Source: Saprospira grandis (GTDB taxonomy: Bacteria > Bacteroidota > Bacteroidia > Chitinophagales > Saprospiraceae). From it: a stretch of DNA of 64,000 bases. The DNA is taken from positions 2,460,501 to 2,524,500 of the forward strand of contig NZ_CP110854.1 in NCBI RefSeq assembly GCF_027594745.1, written 5' to 3'. How positions within the stretch are numbered: the first letter of the stretch is position 1; every line of letters begins with the position of its first letter. This document shows positions 1 to 7,244 of the stretch, piece by piece. Under the pieces are notes generated by a model. The model was not told the DNA's origin, did no database searches, and saw only the letters and a list, made by a program, of their open reading frames with translations. The position numbers and the translations under genes are program-made.

Positions 1-697
1 TGAATAGTGAGGTACAAACGCATCAATGACTTAAAGTCGTCATGCTCAGAAATACCAAGCATATGAGCAAAGTTAGCTCCCCAGTCTAGGCTAGGATCAG
101 CAGCAATATGCTCATTATTGTGGAAAGTACGGCGGTAGATATAAGCCGCCAAGCGAGGAAGCTTAGCAATGAGGTTCATGCTATCTTCATAGTAAGCATC
201 CCAATATTCATTCTTAGGCATGCCTTCCTCATAGCGCTTGGCAAAAACGCTATCGTTTTGTAGCGATAGAATTCCCATACTCAATTGAGTCATGGGGTGA
301 GTATCTGCAGGCATAGCGTCTAGCATAGCAGTGGTGCGAGCAGGAAGTTCTCCTCTCTTCTTCCATTCTGCTGTTAGCCAGTTTACCTCCTCTTGGCTAG
401 GAATTTCACCGACTAGCATGAGCCAGAACAATCCCTCGGGTAGAGGCTCCTTGCAGTTGGGCGCCTTGGGCAACAACTTGCGTAGCTCACGGATCGAGTA
501 GCCCCGGAAACGGATCCCTTCATAGGCATCTAGCTCAGAAGTCTCCCAAATCATACTTTTCATGCCGCGCATACCACCATATAACTGGCGAATAGCAACT
601 TGGTCGATAATCTTATCTCCATGTTCTTTGAGCATTGCTCGGTTTTCCTGAAAGAGCGCAGCGGCTTTCTCCGCAAATTTTTGTTTTAAGGCGTCCA
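1..697 (-). CDS. gltA: Citrate synthase, partial (C-terminal part beyond left edge)
   Basis: The first 232 residues are visible, read leftwards from the ATG at 695-697; the gene leaves the window. It condenses oxaloacetate and acetyl-CoA in the TCA cycle. Recognised by the citrate synthase signature EGIRFRGYSIREL near residue 63 and the block around LYLTIH at the very edge, which in the family leads into the catalytic His region. The sequence resembles the mitochondrial-like type I enzymes (PKAPNCKEPLPEGLFWLML block) rather than the short Gram-negative hexameric type; that is family knowledge, not tested. The first base of the window is mid-codon. The 141 bases between it and rfbA contain no obvious promoter of the TAnnTTTG type. 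Confidence 0.9.
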
Positions 698-838
698 TTT
701 GAATTTTATATTTAATATGTCATTATCAGCAATGAGCTTGATAATTTTGGTGATAATATGGATGGGGAATAAAACCAATGTAGCAACAACTATAAGTTAA
801 AAAGGTTGTTTGTTCGGCCAATGGCTTACTCCCAAAGT

Positions 839-1708
839 TTACAGTCCCATTTTGAGTAGGTGCAACAAGTACTCGCCATACCCACTCTTTTTATATTTCT
901 CGCCCAATTGGGCTAGTTGTTCCGCATCAATAAAGCCCATCTGATAGGCTACTTCTTCAATACAGCCAATCTTAAGGCCCTGACGTTGCTCAATGACCTC
1001 AATAAACTGACCCGCCTGCATCAAGGAGGCATGCGTGCCCGTATCTAACCAAGCAATTCCTCTACCCATCGGGCTGACCTTCAAACGACCCGCCTTGAGA
1101 TAGTGCAAGTTGACATCGGTAATCTCTAACTCCCCTCTAGCAGAAGGCTCCAAGTTGCGAGCAATTTCTATTACGTCATTGTCATAAAAGTAAATGCCCG
1201 GTACCGCATAATTAGATTTGGGCGTTTGGGGCTTCTCCTCAATAGAAATCGCCTGACGATCTTTATCAAATTCAACTACTCCATAACGCTCCGGATCAGA
1301 AACTGGATAGGCAAATACTAAACCGCCCTCCACTTTTGTGGCCGCCTGAAGCTGCTCGTCTAAACGATCCCCGTAAAAAATATTGTCGCCCAAAATAAGG
1401 GCTACCGAATCTCCCCCAATAAAGTCCTCCGCCAAAATAAAGGCCTGGGCAATGCCCTCCGGCTCAGGCTGCTCGATATAACTAAACTGGCAACCAATCT
1501 GACTGCCATCACCCAATAGTTTCTGGAAGTTGGGCAGGTCGTGAGGCGTAGAAATAATCAAAATTTCTCTAATCCCCGCCGACATTAAGGTCGATAAAGG
1601 ATAGTAAATCATAGGCTTATCATAAACCGGCATGAGCTGCTTACTTACCGCTAATGTCAATGGATACAAACGCGTTCCTTGCCCACCGGCTAGAATAATT
1701 CCTTTCAT
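839..1708 (-). CDS. rfbA: Glucose-1-phosphate thymidylyltransferase
   Basis: 289 residues starting at MKGIILAGGQGTRLYPLT. The start at 1708 is chosen because the nucleotidyltransferase signature GGxGTRLxPLT lies at residues 8-18, and codons upstream look non-coding. It makes dTDP-glucose from dTTP and glucose-1-phosphate, the first step toward dTDP-rhamnose for cell surface polysaccharide. Further family marks are the LILGDNIFYGD block and EKPQTPKSNYAVPGIYFYD. Full family length. No other rhamnose-pathway gene is adjacent, so rfbBCD must lie elsewhere. An 18-base near-palindrome sits just upstream at 1730-1747. Confidence 0.95.
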   Translation of the reverse strand: MKGIILAGGQGTRLYPLTLAVSKQLMPVYDKPMIYYPLSTLMSAGIREILIISTPHDLPNFQKLLGDGSQIGCQFSYIEQPEPEGIAQAFILAEDFIGGDSVALILGDNIFYGDRLDEQLQAATKVEGGLVFAYPVSDPERYGVVEFDKDRQAISIEEKPQTPKSNYAVPGIYFYDNDVIEIARNLEPSARGELEITDVNLHYLKAGRLKVSPMGRGIAWLDTGTHASLMQAGQFIEVIEQRQGLKIGCIEEVAYQMGFIDAEQLAQLGEKYKKSGYGEYLLHLLKMGL

Positions 1709-1729
1709 GATTTTATGGCTTTGTTCTCT

Positions 1730-1747
1730 GACTTTTGCACAAAAGTC
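1730..1747. promoter_or_regulatory. 18-bp palindrome upstream of rfbA
   Basis: GACTTTTG-CA-CAAAAGTC, an 8-bp perfect inverted repeat with a 2-base centre, 22 bases upstream of the rfbA ATG. It could be an operator or a small RNA hairpin. No partner copy was noticed elsewhere. Confidence 0.4.
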
Positions 1748-1782
1748 AATATATAGATAATTCAATATTTATCCCAAAAAAA

Positions 1783-1845
1783 GCTAGCTTTTTTGAGCTA
1801 GCCCCACAGACTTTAGGCTTCTTTTAAAGCCCTACTAAAGTCTGT
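1783..1845. promoter_or_regulatory. Two consecutive hairpins between divergent rfbA and MFS genes
   Basis: First hairpin: GCTAGC at 1783-1788 pairs with GCTAGC at 1797-1802. Second: ACAGACTTTAG at 1806-1816 pairs with CTAAAGTCTGT at 1835-1845, with an inner GGCTT/AAGCC stem. They lie upstream of both divergent genes, so they are not simple gene-end terminators. They may insulate the two promoters or act in a 5' leader. Confidence 0.5.
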
Positions 1846-1853
1846 TAAGGGCC

Positions 1854-1883
1854 TTTGTTTGCGCCTAAAAATAGCCATATTTG
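1854..1883 (+). promoter_or_regulatory. Candidate Bacteroidota promoter for the MFS gene
   Basis: TTTG at 1854-1857, an 18-base spacer, then CATATTTG at 1876-1883, one mismatch from TAnnTTTG. It is 86 bases upstream of the chosen start codon. Confidence 0.4.
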
Positions 1884-1969
1884 CGACATTCCGAAAACAA
1901 AAGCAAAAAAAAGTAAGCAACCTTTAGGGCCTTATTTTGTTTTGCCTACTGCATTCAAATCTCAACATT

Positions 1970-3190
1970 ATGAAAATAAAATTTAGCTCCAGCGAAAAAC
2001 TCTTACTTTTTAGTTTGGCCGGGGCAAAGTTTACGCACATTATGGACTTTATGGTCCTCATGCCACTTGGCCCACAACTTATGCGAGTACTCGATATCTC
2101 GGCTAAGGAGTTTGGGGTCCTCGTTTCTTCTTATACCTTCAGTGCAGGCGCTACCGTTTTGGCTAGTGCTTTTTTTATTGATCGATTGGATCGAAAAAAG
2201 GCGCTTTTATGGACCTATGCGGGCTTTTGGCTGGGAACTCTTGCCTGTGGCTTGGTCAATAGCTACGAAACTCTGGTCCTTGCCCGTATCCTAACGGGCC
2301 TTTTTGGTGGCTTGCTCAATGCCCTGGTGCTTTCACTGATTGGCGATGTCTTTAGCCTAGAAAAACGCGCCTCTGCTATGGGCGTGGTTATGGCTGCCTT
2401 TTCTGCTGCCGCTGCCTTTGGGGTGCCTTTTGGTATTTATATGGCCAGTATGGGCAATTGGCGCTGGCCTTTCCTGATTTTGGCCCTGGCTTCTTTGCCC
2501 GTTTTGATCGGCCTTTGGTATTTTATCCCCAATTTAGAAAGTAAGGAGGAGGGACCCAAGGCGCCTGCGCTCAGCATTATTCAGCGTACCTTTAGCAATC
2601 CCAATCAACTCCGTGCTTTGGGCATGACGCTCTTGCTGGTCCTCGGACAGTTTATGATTATTCCCTATATCAGCCCTTTTATGGTGGGCAATATCGGCTT
2701 TAGCGAGATTCAATTGGTCTATATTTATCTCTGTGGGGGCCTGCTCACGCTCTTTACTGGCCCCGCTATTGGCCGCCTAGCCGATAAAAAAGGACATAAG
2801 AATATCTTTGTCACTTTTGCCATTTTATCCATTCTCCCCCTGCTGCTGATCACGCATTTACCCGATTATGGGATCCCTTTCGCCCTTTTGGCGAGCTCCC
2901 TCTTTTTTATCCTCATTAGTGGCCGAATTATTCCCTCTACTACGATGGTGGTCTCTAGCGTAGAACGAAAGTACCGGGCCGGATTTATGAGCCTAAATAC
3001 GGCTATGCAACAATTGGCCGCCGGCATGGCCGCCCTCATTAGCGGCAATATTGTGGTCGAAATTGCCCAGAAAAATACCGATGTCGTCGCTATCGGCAAT
3101 TATAATTATTTGGGCTATTTAGCGGTGGGCTTGACGTTCTTGGCCATTTTCTTGGGCCGAAAGATTGTCCCGCTCAAAGAAGCTGAATAA
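1970..3190 (+). CDS. MFS transporter (drug/sugar efflux type)
   Basis: 406 residues, inner-membrane protein of the major facilitator superfamily. About 12 hydrophobic segments are visible. The MFS loop 2-3 motif appears as DRLDRKKALL near residue 66, and a second copy as GRLADKKGHKN near residue 268, as expected from the two six-helix halves. The FGGLLNALVLSLIGDVF stretch fits the AraJ/DHA1-type efflux group. The start at 1970 is preferred over an in-frame non-ATG upstream. Substrate cannot be told. It stands alone and is followed 17 bases later by repeat copy c1. Confidence 0.85.
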   Translation: MKIKFSSSEKLLLFSLAGAKFTHIMDFMVLMPLGPQLMRVLDISAKEFGVLVSSYTFSAGATVLASAFFIDRLDRKKALLWTYAGFWLGTLACGLVNSYETLVLARILTGLFGGLLNALVLSLIGDVFSLEKRASAMGVVMAAFSAAAAFGVPFGIYMASMGNWRWPFLILALASLPVLIGLWYFIPNLESKEEGPKAPALSIIQRTFSNPNQLRALGMTLLLVLGQFMIIPYISPFMVGNIGFSEIQLVYIYLCGGLLTLFTGPAIGRLADKKGHKNIFVTFAILSILPLLLITHLPDYGIPFALLASSLFFILISGRIIPSTTMVVSSVERKYRAGFMSLNTAMQQLAAGMAALISGNIVVEIAQKNTDVVAIGNYNYLGYLAVGLTFLAIFLGRKIVPLKEAE

Positions 3191-3206
3191 TCTCTTTCTC
3201 TTTTTA

Positions 3207-3358
3207 TTTTGGGGCCCGCGGCCGCCTTGGCTTTGCCAAGGCGGCCGCCGCTATGCTGCGCCGCTCGCAGGTCTGCTCGGCCCTGCGTCGCTTCGCTCCT
3301 TGGTCTGGCCTGCGGCCACGGCTGCGCAGCGCTGGGCCTGCGGGCCTTCGGCCCTTTT
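3207..3358 (+). repeat. GGGGC structured repeat c1 (subfamily C, + orientation)
   Basis: Begins TTTTGGGGCCCGCGG, has a first variable stem (CGGCCGCC/GGCGGCCG), the shared core CTCGCAGGTCTGCTCGGCCC, then TTGGTCTGGCC and the subfamily C tail CACGGCTGCGCAGCGCTGGG. Very similar to c13. It follows the MFS gene and opens the interval closed by c2. Confidence 0.85.
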
Positions 3359-3360
3359 GT

Positions 3361-3431
3361 CTGTAGGTTAAAACCTACAGACAGCTGGTATTGCTTCGCA
3401 ATGATATATGAATGAGGGTTAAAACCCTCAT
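3361..3431 (+). repeat. Triple-hairpin cassette
   Basis: Three palindromes in a row: CTGTAGGTT..AACCTACAG (3361-3380), ATTGCTTCGCAAT (3390-3402), ATGAGGGTT..AACCCTCAT (3412-3431). The same order recurs at 14198, 22919 and, reversed, at 52082. Confidence 0.8.
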
Positions 3432-3486
3432 GGATTGAACAGCTACTAAAATTAAACAAAAGCTGCAGGGATTGGCCAAAAAGACC

Positions 3487-3513
3487 AAAGCCCCAAATGG
3501 AAGTTTGGGGCTC
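3487..3513 (-). terminator. Terminator-like hairpin after the 873-residue gene
   Basis: AGCCCCAAA (3489-3497) pairs with TTTGGGGCT (3504-3512), 15 bases beyond the stop of the minus-strand gene. The T-tract on the minus strand is poor. Confidence 0.5.
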
Positions 3514-3527
3514 TGAATAGCTGGTTT

Positions 3528-6149
3528 TTATTCCTTCGGAAGGAGACTTAGTGTAAGCTCTTTTTTATTAAAGCTCGTTTTTACCTCCTTAATAAATGGA
3601 TCATTTTTAATACTTGGTGAGATTAAATGCTCTGTTATTTTTATGTTGTAGCTTTCCGTCTTTTGCTCAGAGCTGTTAGCAGTGATTTTTCCTTTTATAA
3701 TGAAGTCAAAGGTCTTCGAATCACCCGAAGTTGCTCGGCTGGAACTGAGGTTAACACTCACAAATGTTGCAAGACTTGCGCCCACATCAATGGTGATATC
3801 GGTAGGTTTTTCAGTTACGTTCAATTTAACTGTTAAAATGAAAGAGCCATCAGTTTTTCCTTCATAAGTTGATCCTGTGATAGCTGCCTCATGGTAAGGA
3901 CTAGTCGTGTTACTCAAACTAGTAATTTGATCAATCCCTTTATCCCCTACAAAAACAGGGAAGAGTCGTTTTTGATCTAAGCTGTCATGCTGAAAGCGGA
4001 ATTTTAAGCTTAAGGTATCAGTACCAGCTTTTTGCTGGTAGAAAGTTTCAAGATTTTTCTTTATGAGCTTTAATGTTTTCTTATGAGAAAAAGGGTTTAC
4101 ATTGTCGGCGAAGTCTTTACCCTTTTTTATACCCTTTTTTATAAACTTTTTTACATAATCTTCCCAAAGTGAACTTTCTTTAGCGGCCTTTTTTATCTCC
4201 TCTTCAATTTTCTCTTCAGGCTGAGTCATCATTTTTTCTATCGTACTGACCAATTCTGCAACTTGGCTGTCAACTTTAGGATAAGTAATAAGCCAGCTAA
4301 CATCAAATTGATTTTCAGCAAGAAGAAGGATGGGATCCTTTTCTTTCTTCGGCAGAGGAATAGGCTGAAAAATAGCCTCTAGCTTAGTACTGTCTGCCAA
4401 AGCATGAATACCCGCTTTTTCTAAGGCCTGAACTGCAGCTTGATGCTGCTCTAAGTTGTTAATGCCTTTGTGTATCACTAGTTCTAATAAGAAGGCCTGC
4501 CAACTGCTAGCAACCTCTGAATAACTTAGTTTTTCCCCTTCTACTAAAGTCTCCTTAAAGGTTTGCTGAAAGAGCGTCTCCAATTCTGGAAAGTCCGATA
4601 TCTTCAGGTTGTTTTGGGCGTTTCGCTCCAAGGTTTTTCTAGAAAAATAGCGATACTTGTATTTGGCTAACTTATTAGAAAAAAGATCTCTATACTCCTC
4701 GCTCCATGCTTGTATGATTTTTTGAAGAGGACTAGGCTTAACTGTTGCTAAAACTATAACGGAGACAAATTTACCATCAAAAGAAGTCCAACCTTGGATA
4801 CTTCTTTTAGGAAATTCGTTAGCTATTAAGCCTTCTAATGCACTGTAATTAGTCATGGCATCGCCTAATGCAGTGTATATTTGGCTTAAGGTAACAGCCT
4901 TTAATTTAGAGATATCTAGCAGCATAATTTGTCCAATAAAGTCATTGGGATCTGCGCTCATTCTATTTAAAAGAGACTTCAATTGTTGGGAGTCCACTTT
5001 TACATTGGGATTTTTTTCAAGATAGGCAAGTTGTGACCTTAACTGAACTAGTCGCTCAGTTTCTACTGCTTCAAAAATTTCTCTAAGGGACTGTACTCTG
5101 TAGTTGGAGAAGCGAAAGCCACAATTCATAAATGCCTTATGTTCCTCTAGGCTTCCTTCCTGCTCTAAGCGTTCCAAAGACTGAAGTAAAGAATTTTTGA
5201 TGGTCGCTACTTTCACATATTTGTCTGTATAATAATCATTGGCCACTACTTGAGGAAAATAGCTGGGGGCTAAACAATCTGCAAGGTTAATGCTGTCATC
5301 CCATGTTAAATATTCCTCATTCTTCCATCTATTGATGCTATTTTTTTCCTCTTGAATCTTCAACAATAATTTTTCCTTAAGGGCCCTTACTTCTTTTTGG
5401 GTATCCTCTATCTCTTTGGCCTTCTCCTCCTCCGTCAAAAAGTCATCCTTGGCTAGGGCTTGGTCCAAAATGCTTTCTAGTTGGTTTGGGGAAAGGACAT
5501 AAGGCGCAATGCTAGACTCAATAAAACGCGATTTAGCTCTATACTTCTTAATCTTTTCTACTGCATCATAACGCTCAAAAATTTGGGCCAACTCTTCTAA
5601 AAATATACTGGGCGGCTTGTTGTCTGCCTGCTCTACTAAAGCCTTAATATCTGCCGCAATTAGACGGCAAACTTTGAGCTTTTTACCTTCAGAAAAGCTG
5701 ATGTAAAGATCATTGAGGTATAAGGTTTCCTCCCATTCGTCTTTTTGAATATTGGCTTGTAGCTTTCGTGCTTTTAAAGCAACTTTTCGAGCGTTTTGGG
5801 CAAATTTTACCCAAAAATCAGTTTTCGGAATATCCTCTTGCTGAGCGCCTAGAAAACTGGCAATAATAGTCTCTAAGGCTGTTTTTTCCTTGGCCAGCTG
5901 TTTTTTATACAGTCCCAAAACTTTTTTGGCCTTTATTTGGGCCGCTTTAAAGGATTGATATTCGGGGTCTTCAGGGCTGAGTTGAGCGAGCAGTTCGCTC
6001 AGGCTTTTATACTGCAAATAGCTTTCGTTCAAAAGAGCTTGCTCTTGTTGGTAACTGTTTTTTGCCGCAATAATTTCCTTTTTGCTTTGCATTTTACTGG
6101 GATTAAGTAAACTAATAAAGAAGATAAGGATAGTGGCGAATGCTTTCAT
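3528..6149 (-). CDS. Unknown exported 873-residue protein
   Basis: Not recognised. The N-terminus (MKAFATILIFFISLLNP) looks like a signal peptide or signal anchor. Residues about 20-700 are Lys/Glu-rich and strongly helical with long charged stretches (coiled-coil-like segments near 20-130 and 215-265). A basic patch, KKFIKKGIKKGKD, lies near residue 669. The last about 130 residues are different in character: Ser/Thr-rich and beta-prone, with no C-terminal T9SS domain. The gene is more AT-rich than its neighbours. It is the only gene between inverted repeats c1 and c2. Its helical, charged build resembles the unknown 636-residue protein at 19257-21167, but I could not align them. Start at the only ATG in front of the hydrophobic segment. 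Confidence 0.75.
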   Translation of the reverse strand: MKAFATILIFFISLLNPSKMQSKKEIIAAKNSYQQEQALLNESYLQYKSLSELLAQLSPEDPEYQSFKAAQIKAKKVLGLYKKQLAKEKTALETIIASFLGAQQEDIPKTDFWVKFAQNARKVALKARKLQANIQKDEWEETLYLNDLYISFSEGKKLKVCRLIAADIKALVEQADNKPPSIFLEELAQIFERYDAVEKIKKYRAKSRFIESSIAPYVLSPNQLESILDQALAKDDFLTEEEKAKEIEDTQKEVRALKEKLLLKIQEEKNSINRWKNEEYLTWDDSINLADCLAPSYFPQVVANDYYTDKYVKVATIKNSLLQSLERLEQEGSLEEHKAFMNCGFRFSNYRVQSLREIFEAVETERLVQLRSQLAYLEKNPNVKVDSQQLKSLLNRMSADPNDFIGQIMLLDISKLKAVTLSQIYTALGDAMTNYSALEGLIANEFPKRSIQGWTSFDGKFVSVIVLATVKPSPLQKIIQAWSEEYRDLFSNKLAKYKYRYFSRKTLERNAQNNLKISDFPELETLFQQTFKETLVEGEKLSYSEVASSWQAFLLELVIHKGINNLEQHQAAVQALEKAGIHALADSTKLEAIFQPIPLPKKEKDPILLLAENQFDVSWLITYPKVDSQVAELVSTIEKMMTQPEEKIEEEIKKAAKESSLWEDYVKKFIKKGIKKGKDFADNVNPFSHKKTLKLIKKNLETFYQQKAGTDTLSLKFRFQHDSLDQKRLFPVFVGDKGIDQITSLSNTTSPYHEAAITGSTYEGKTDGSFILTVKLNVTEKPTDITIDVGASLATFVSVNLSSSRATSGDSKTFDFIIKGKITANSSEQKTESYNIKITEHLISPSIKNDPFIKEVKTSFNKKELTLSLLPKE

Positions 6150-6217
6150 GTTATTTTGATTTTTTGTTTATAGGTCACTACCCCCCCAATATACAGTTTA
6201 TTTATTCCTTTTGGGCT

Positions 6218-6272
6218 CTATTTAAAATTTTGTGTTTGCCCTTTCCTGCGCCTAGGGGCTTGTCCCTAGGCG
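6218..6272 (+). repeat. CTATTTAAAATTTTGTGTTT plus CCTAGG hairpin module
   Basis: The 20-base AT-rich box at 6218-6237 is followed by a hairpin CCTAGGGG..TCCCTAGG at 6251-6270. The same box and hairpin recur, in reverse orientation, at 26842-26896. The box is an exact 20-base match. Confidence 0.75.
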
Positions 6273-6317
6273 ATAAAGGGGAAAACTCCTTCTTAGTCGT
6301 CCTAAACTCTAGGTTAT

Positions 6318-6863
6318 ATGTTGTCAAAGTCATTGAATACACTTACTAAACTGTTCGTTATAGGTCCCTTTACTGCTTAATAGACGTCCTGAACTTCATG
6401 GTATAGGTTGCGAAAGTGTCTAATATACGTTATGGAAGTGTACGATATAGGTTGTGGAAGTCCATGATATAGGTTGTAGGACCCCAAATAGACGTCCCAG
6501 GACGTCTATTTTGAGGTCCCTAGACGTATAATTAGGGGTTTAGGAACCTACCTCATGGGGTTCAGGACGTCGTCAATAGGGTTTAGGGACCTATCCAATG
6601 GAGTATAGGGACGTATCTAATGGAGTATAGGGACCTACCTCATGGGGTTCAGGACGTCGTCAATAGGGTTTAGGGACCTATCTTATGCAGTCCAGGGACG
6701 TATCCAATGGAGTATGGGGACGTACCTTATGGAGTTCAGGACGTCGTCAATGGGGTTTAGGGACCTATCCAATGGAGTTTAGGGACATACCTTATGGGGT
6801 TTAGGACGTCGTCAATGGGGTTTAGGGACGTATCCAATGGAGTATGGGGACGTATATTATAGG
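6318..6863. repeat. Degenerate tandem array, 22-bp period, about 25 units
   Basis: Units of 21-23 bases run without a break. Left part consensus is close to AGGTTGTGGAAGTCCATGATAT-like units; right part units read like AGTATAGGGACGTATCCAAT plus GG. GGACGT or GGACCT recurs about once per unit, and an ACGTC palindrome recurs in many. Stops in several frames argue against coding. The period is close to two DNA helix turns, so one face would carry the repeated motif. It lies between the 873-residue gene and repeat c2. Confidence 0.85.
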
Positions 6864-6970
6864 TTTTTAGCCTTTTTGCCCCTAGTTTTCTAGCTGGCCG
6901 AGACAAAATAAATTCTCCTTCTGTATACCTAAGCACTAAAGAACAGCCCATAAAAAGCGATATTATAGTA

Positions 6971-7140
6971 GGCCCAAAGGCGGCTTAAAAAGGGCCGAAG
7001 GCCCGCGGCTGAGGGATGGAAAGTGGTGCGGCGCAGCCGCAGACCAAGCAAAATGAGCGTAGCGAATTTTGCGCAGGGCCGAGCAGACCTGCGAGCCACG
7101 ACACAGCCCGACCTGACCGCAGGGAGGGGCAGCCCCAAAA
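6971..7140 (-). repeat. GGGGC structured repeat c2 (subfamily A, - orientation)
   Basis: Read on the minus strand it starts TTTTGGGGCTGCCCCTCCC and carries the core, a variable stem GCAAAATTCGC/GCTCATTTTGC, then GGTCTGCGGCTGCGCCGCACC and tail TTTCCATCCCTCAGCC. It closes the interval opened by c1 and ends 42 bases before the aldehyde dehydrogenase promoter. Confidence 0.85.
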
Positions 7141-7182
7141 CAATAAGAATAGAATAAAAACAAGCCTTTAGTTCCTCCCTAT

Positions 7183-7213
7183 TTGGCAGAACTTTCGGTT
7201 TCTGTTATCTTTG
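7183..7213 (+). promoter_or_regulatory. Bacteroidota promoter for aldehyde dehydrogenase
   Basis: TTG at 7183-7185 (TTTG at 7182-7185), a 20-base spacer, then TATCTTTG at 7206-7213, matching TAnnTTTG exactly. The ATG is 31 bases downstream. Confidence 0.7.
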
Positions 7214-7244
7214 AAAAGATTTTTGAACACAAAATTACAGCAAC

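Noticed and set aside
3165..3415. Open frames through the GGGGC repeats reading like ARRSARPC or SQVCSALR at many loci
   Set aside because: They come from the GC-rich repeat core, appear in several frames and both strands, have no start signals, and change frame from copy to copy.
6318..6863. CRISPR array
   Set aside because: Units are contiguous with no unique spacers and no cas genes are present.
6757..6951. Minus-strand open frame through the 22-bp array
   Set aside because: A by-product of the tandem repeats; unit lengths of 21-23 bases shift frames and no start signal is seen.
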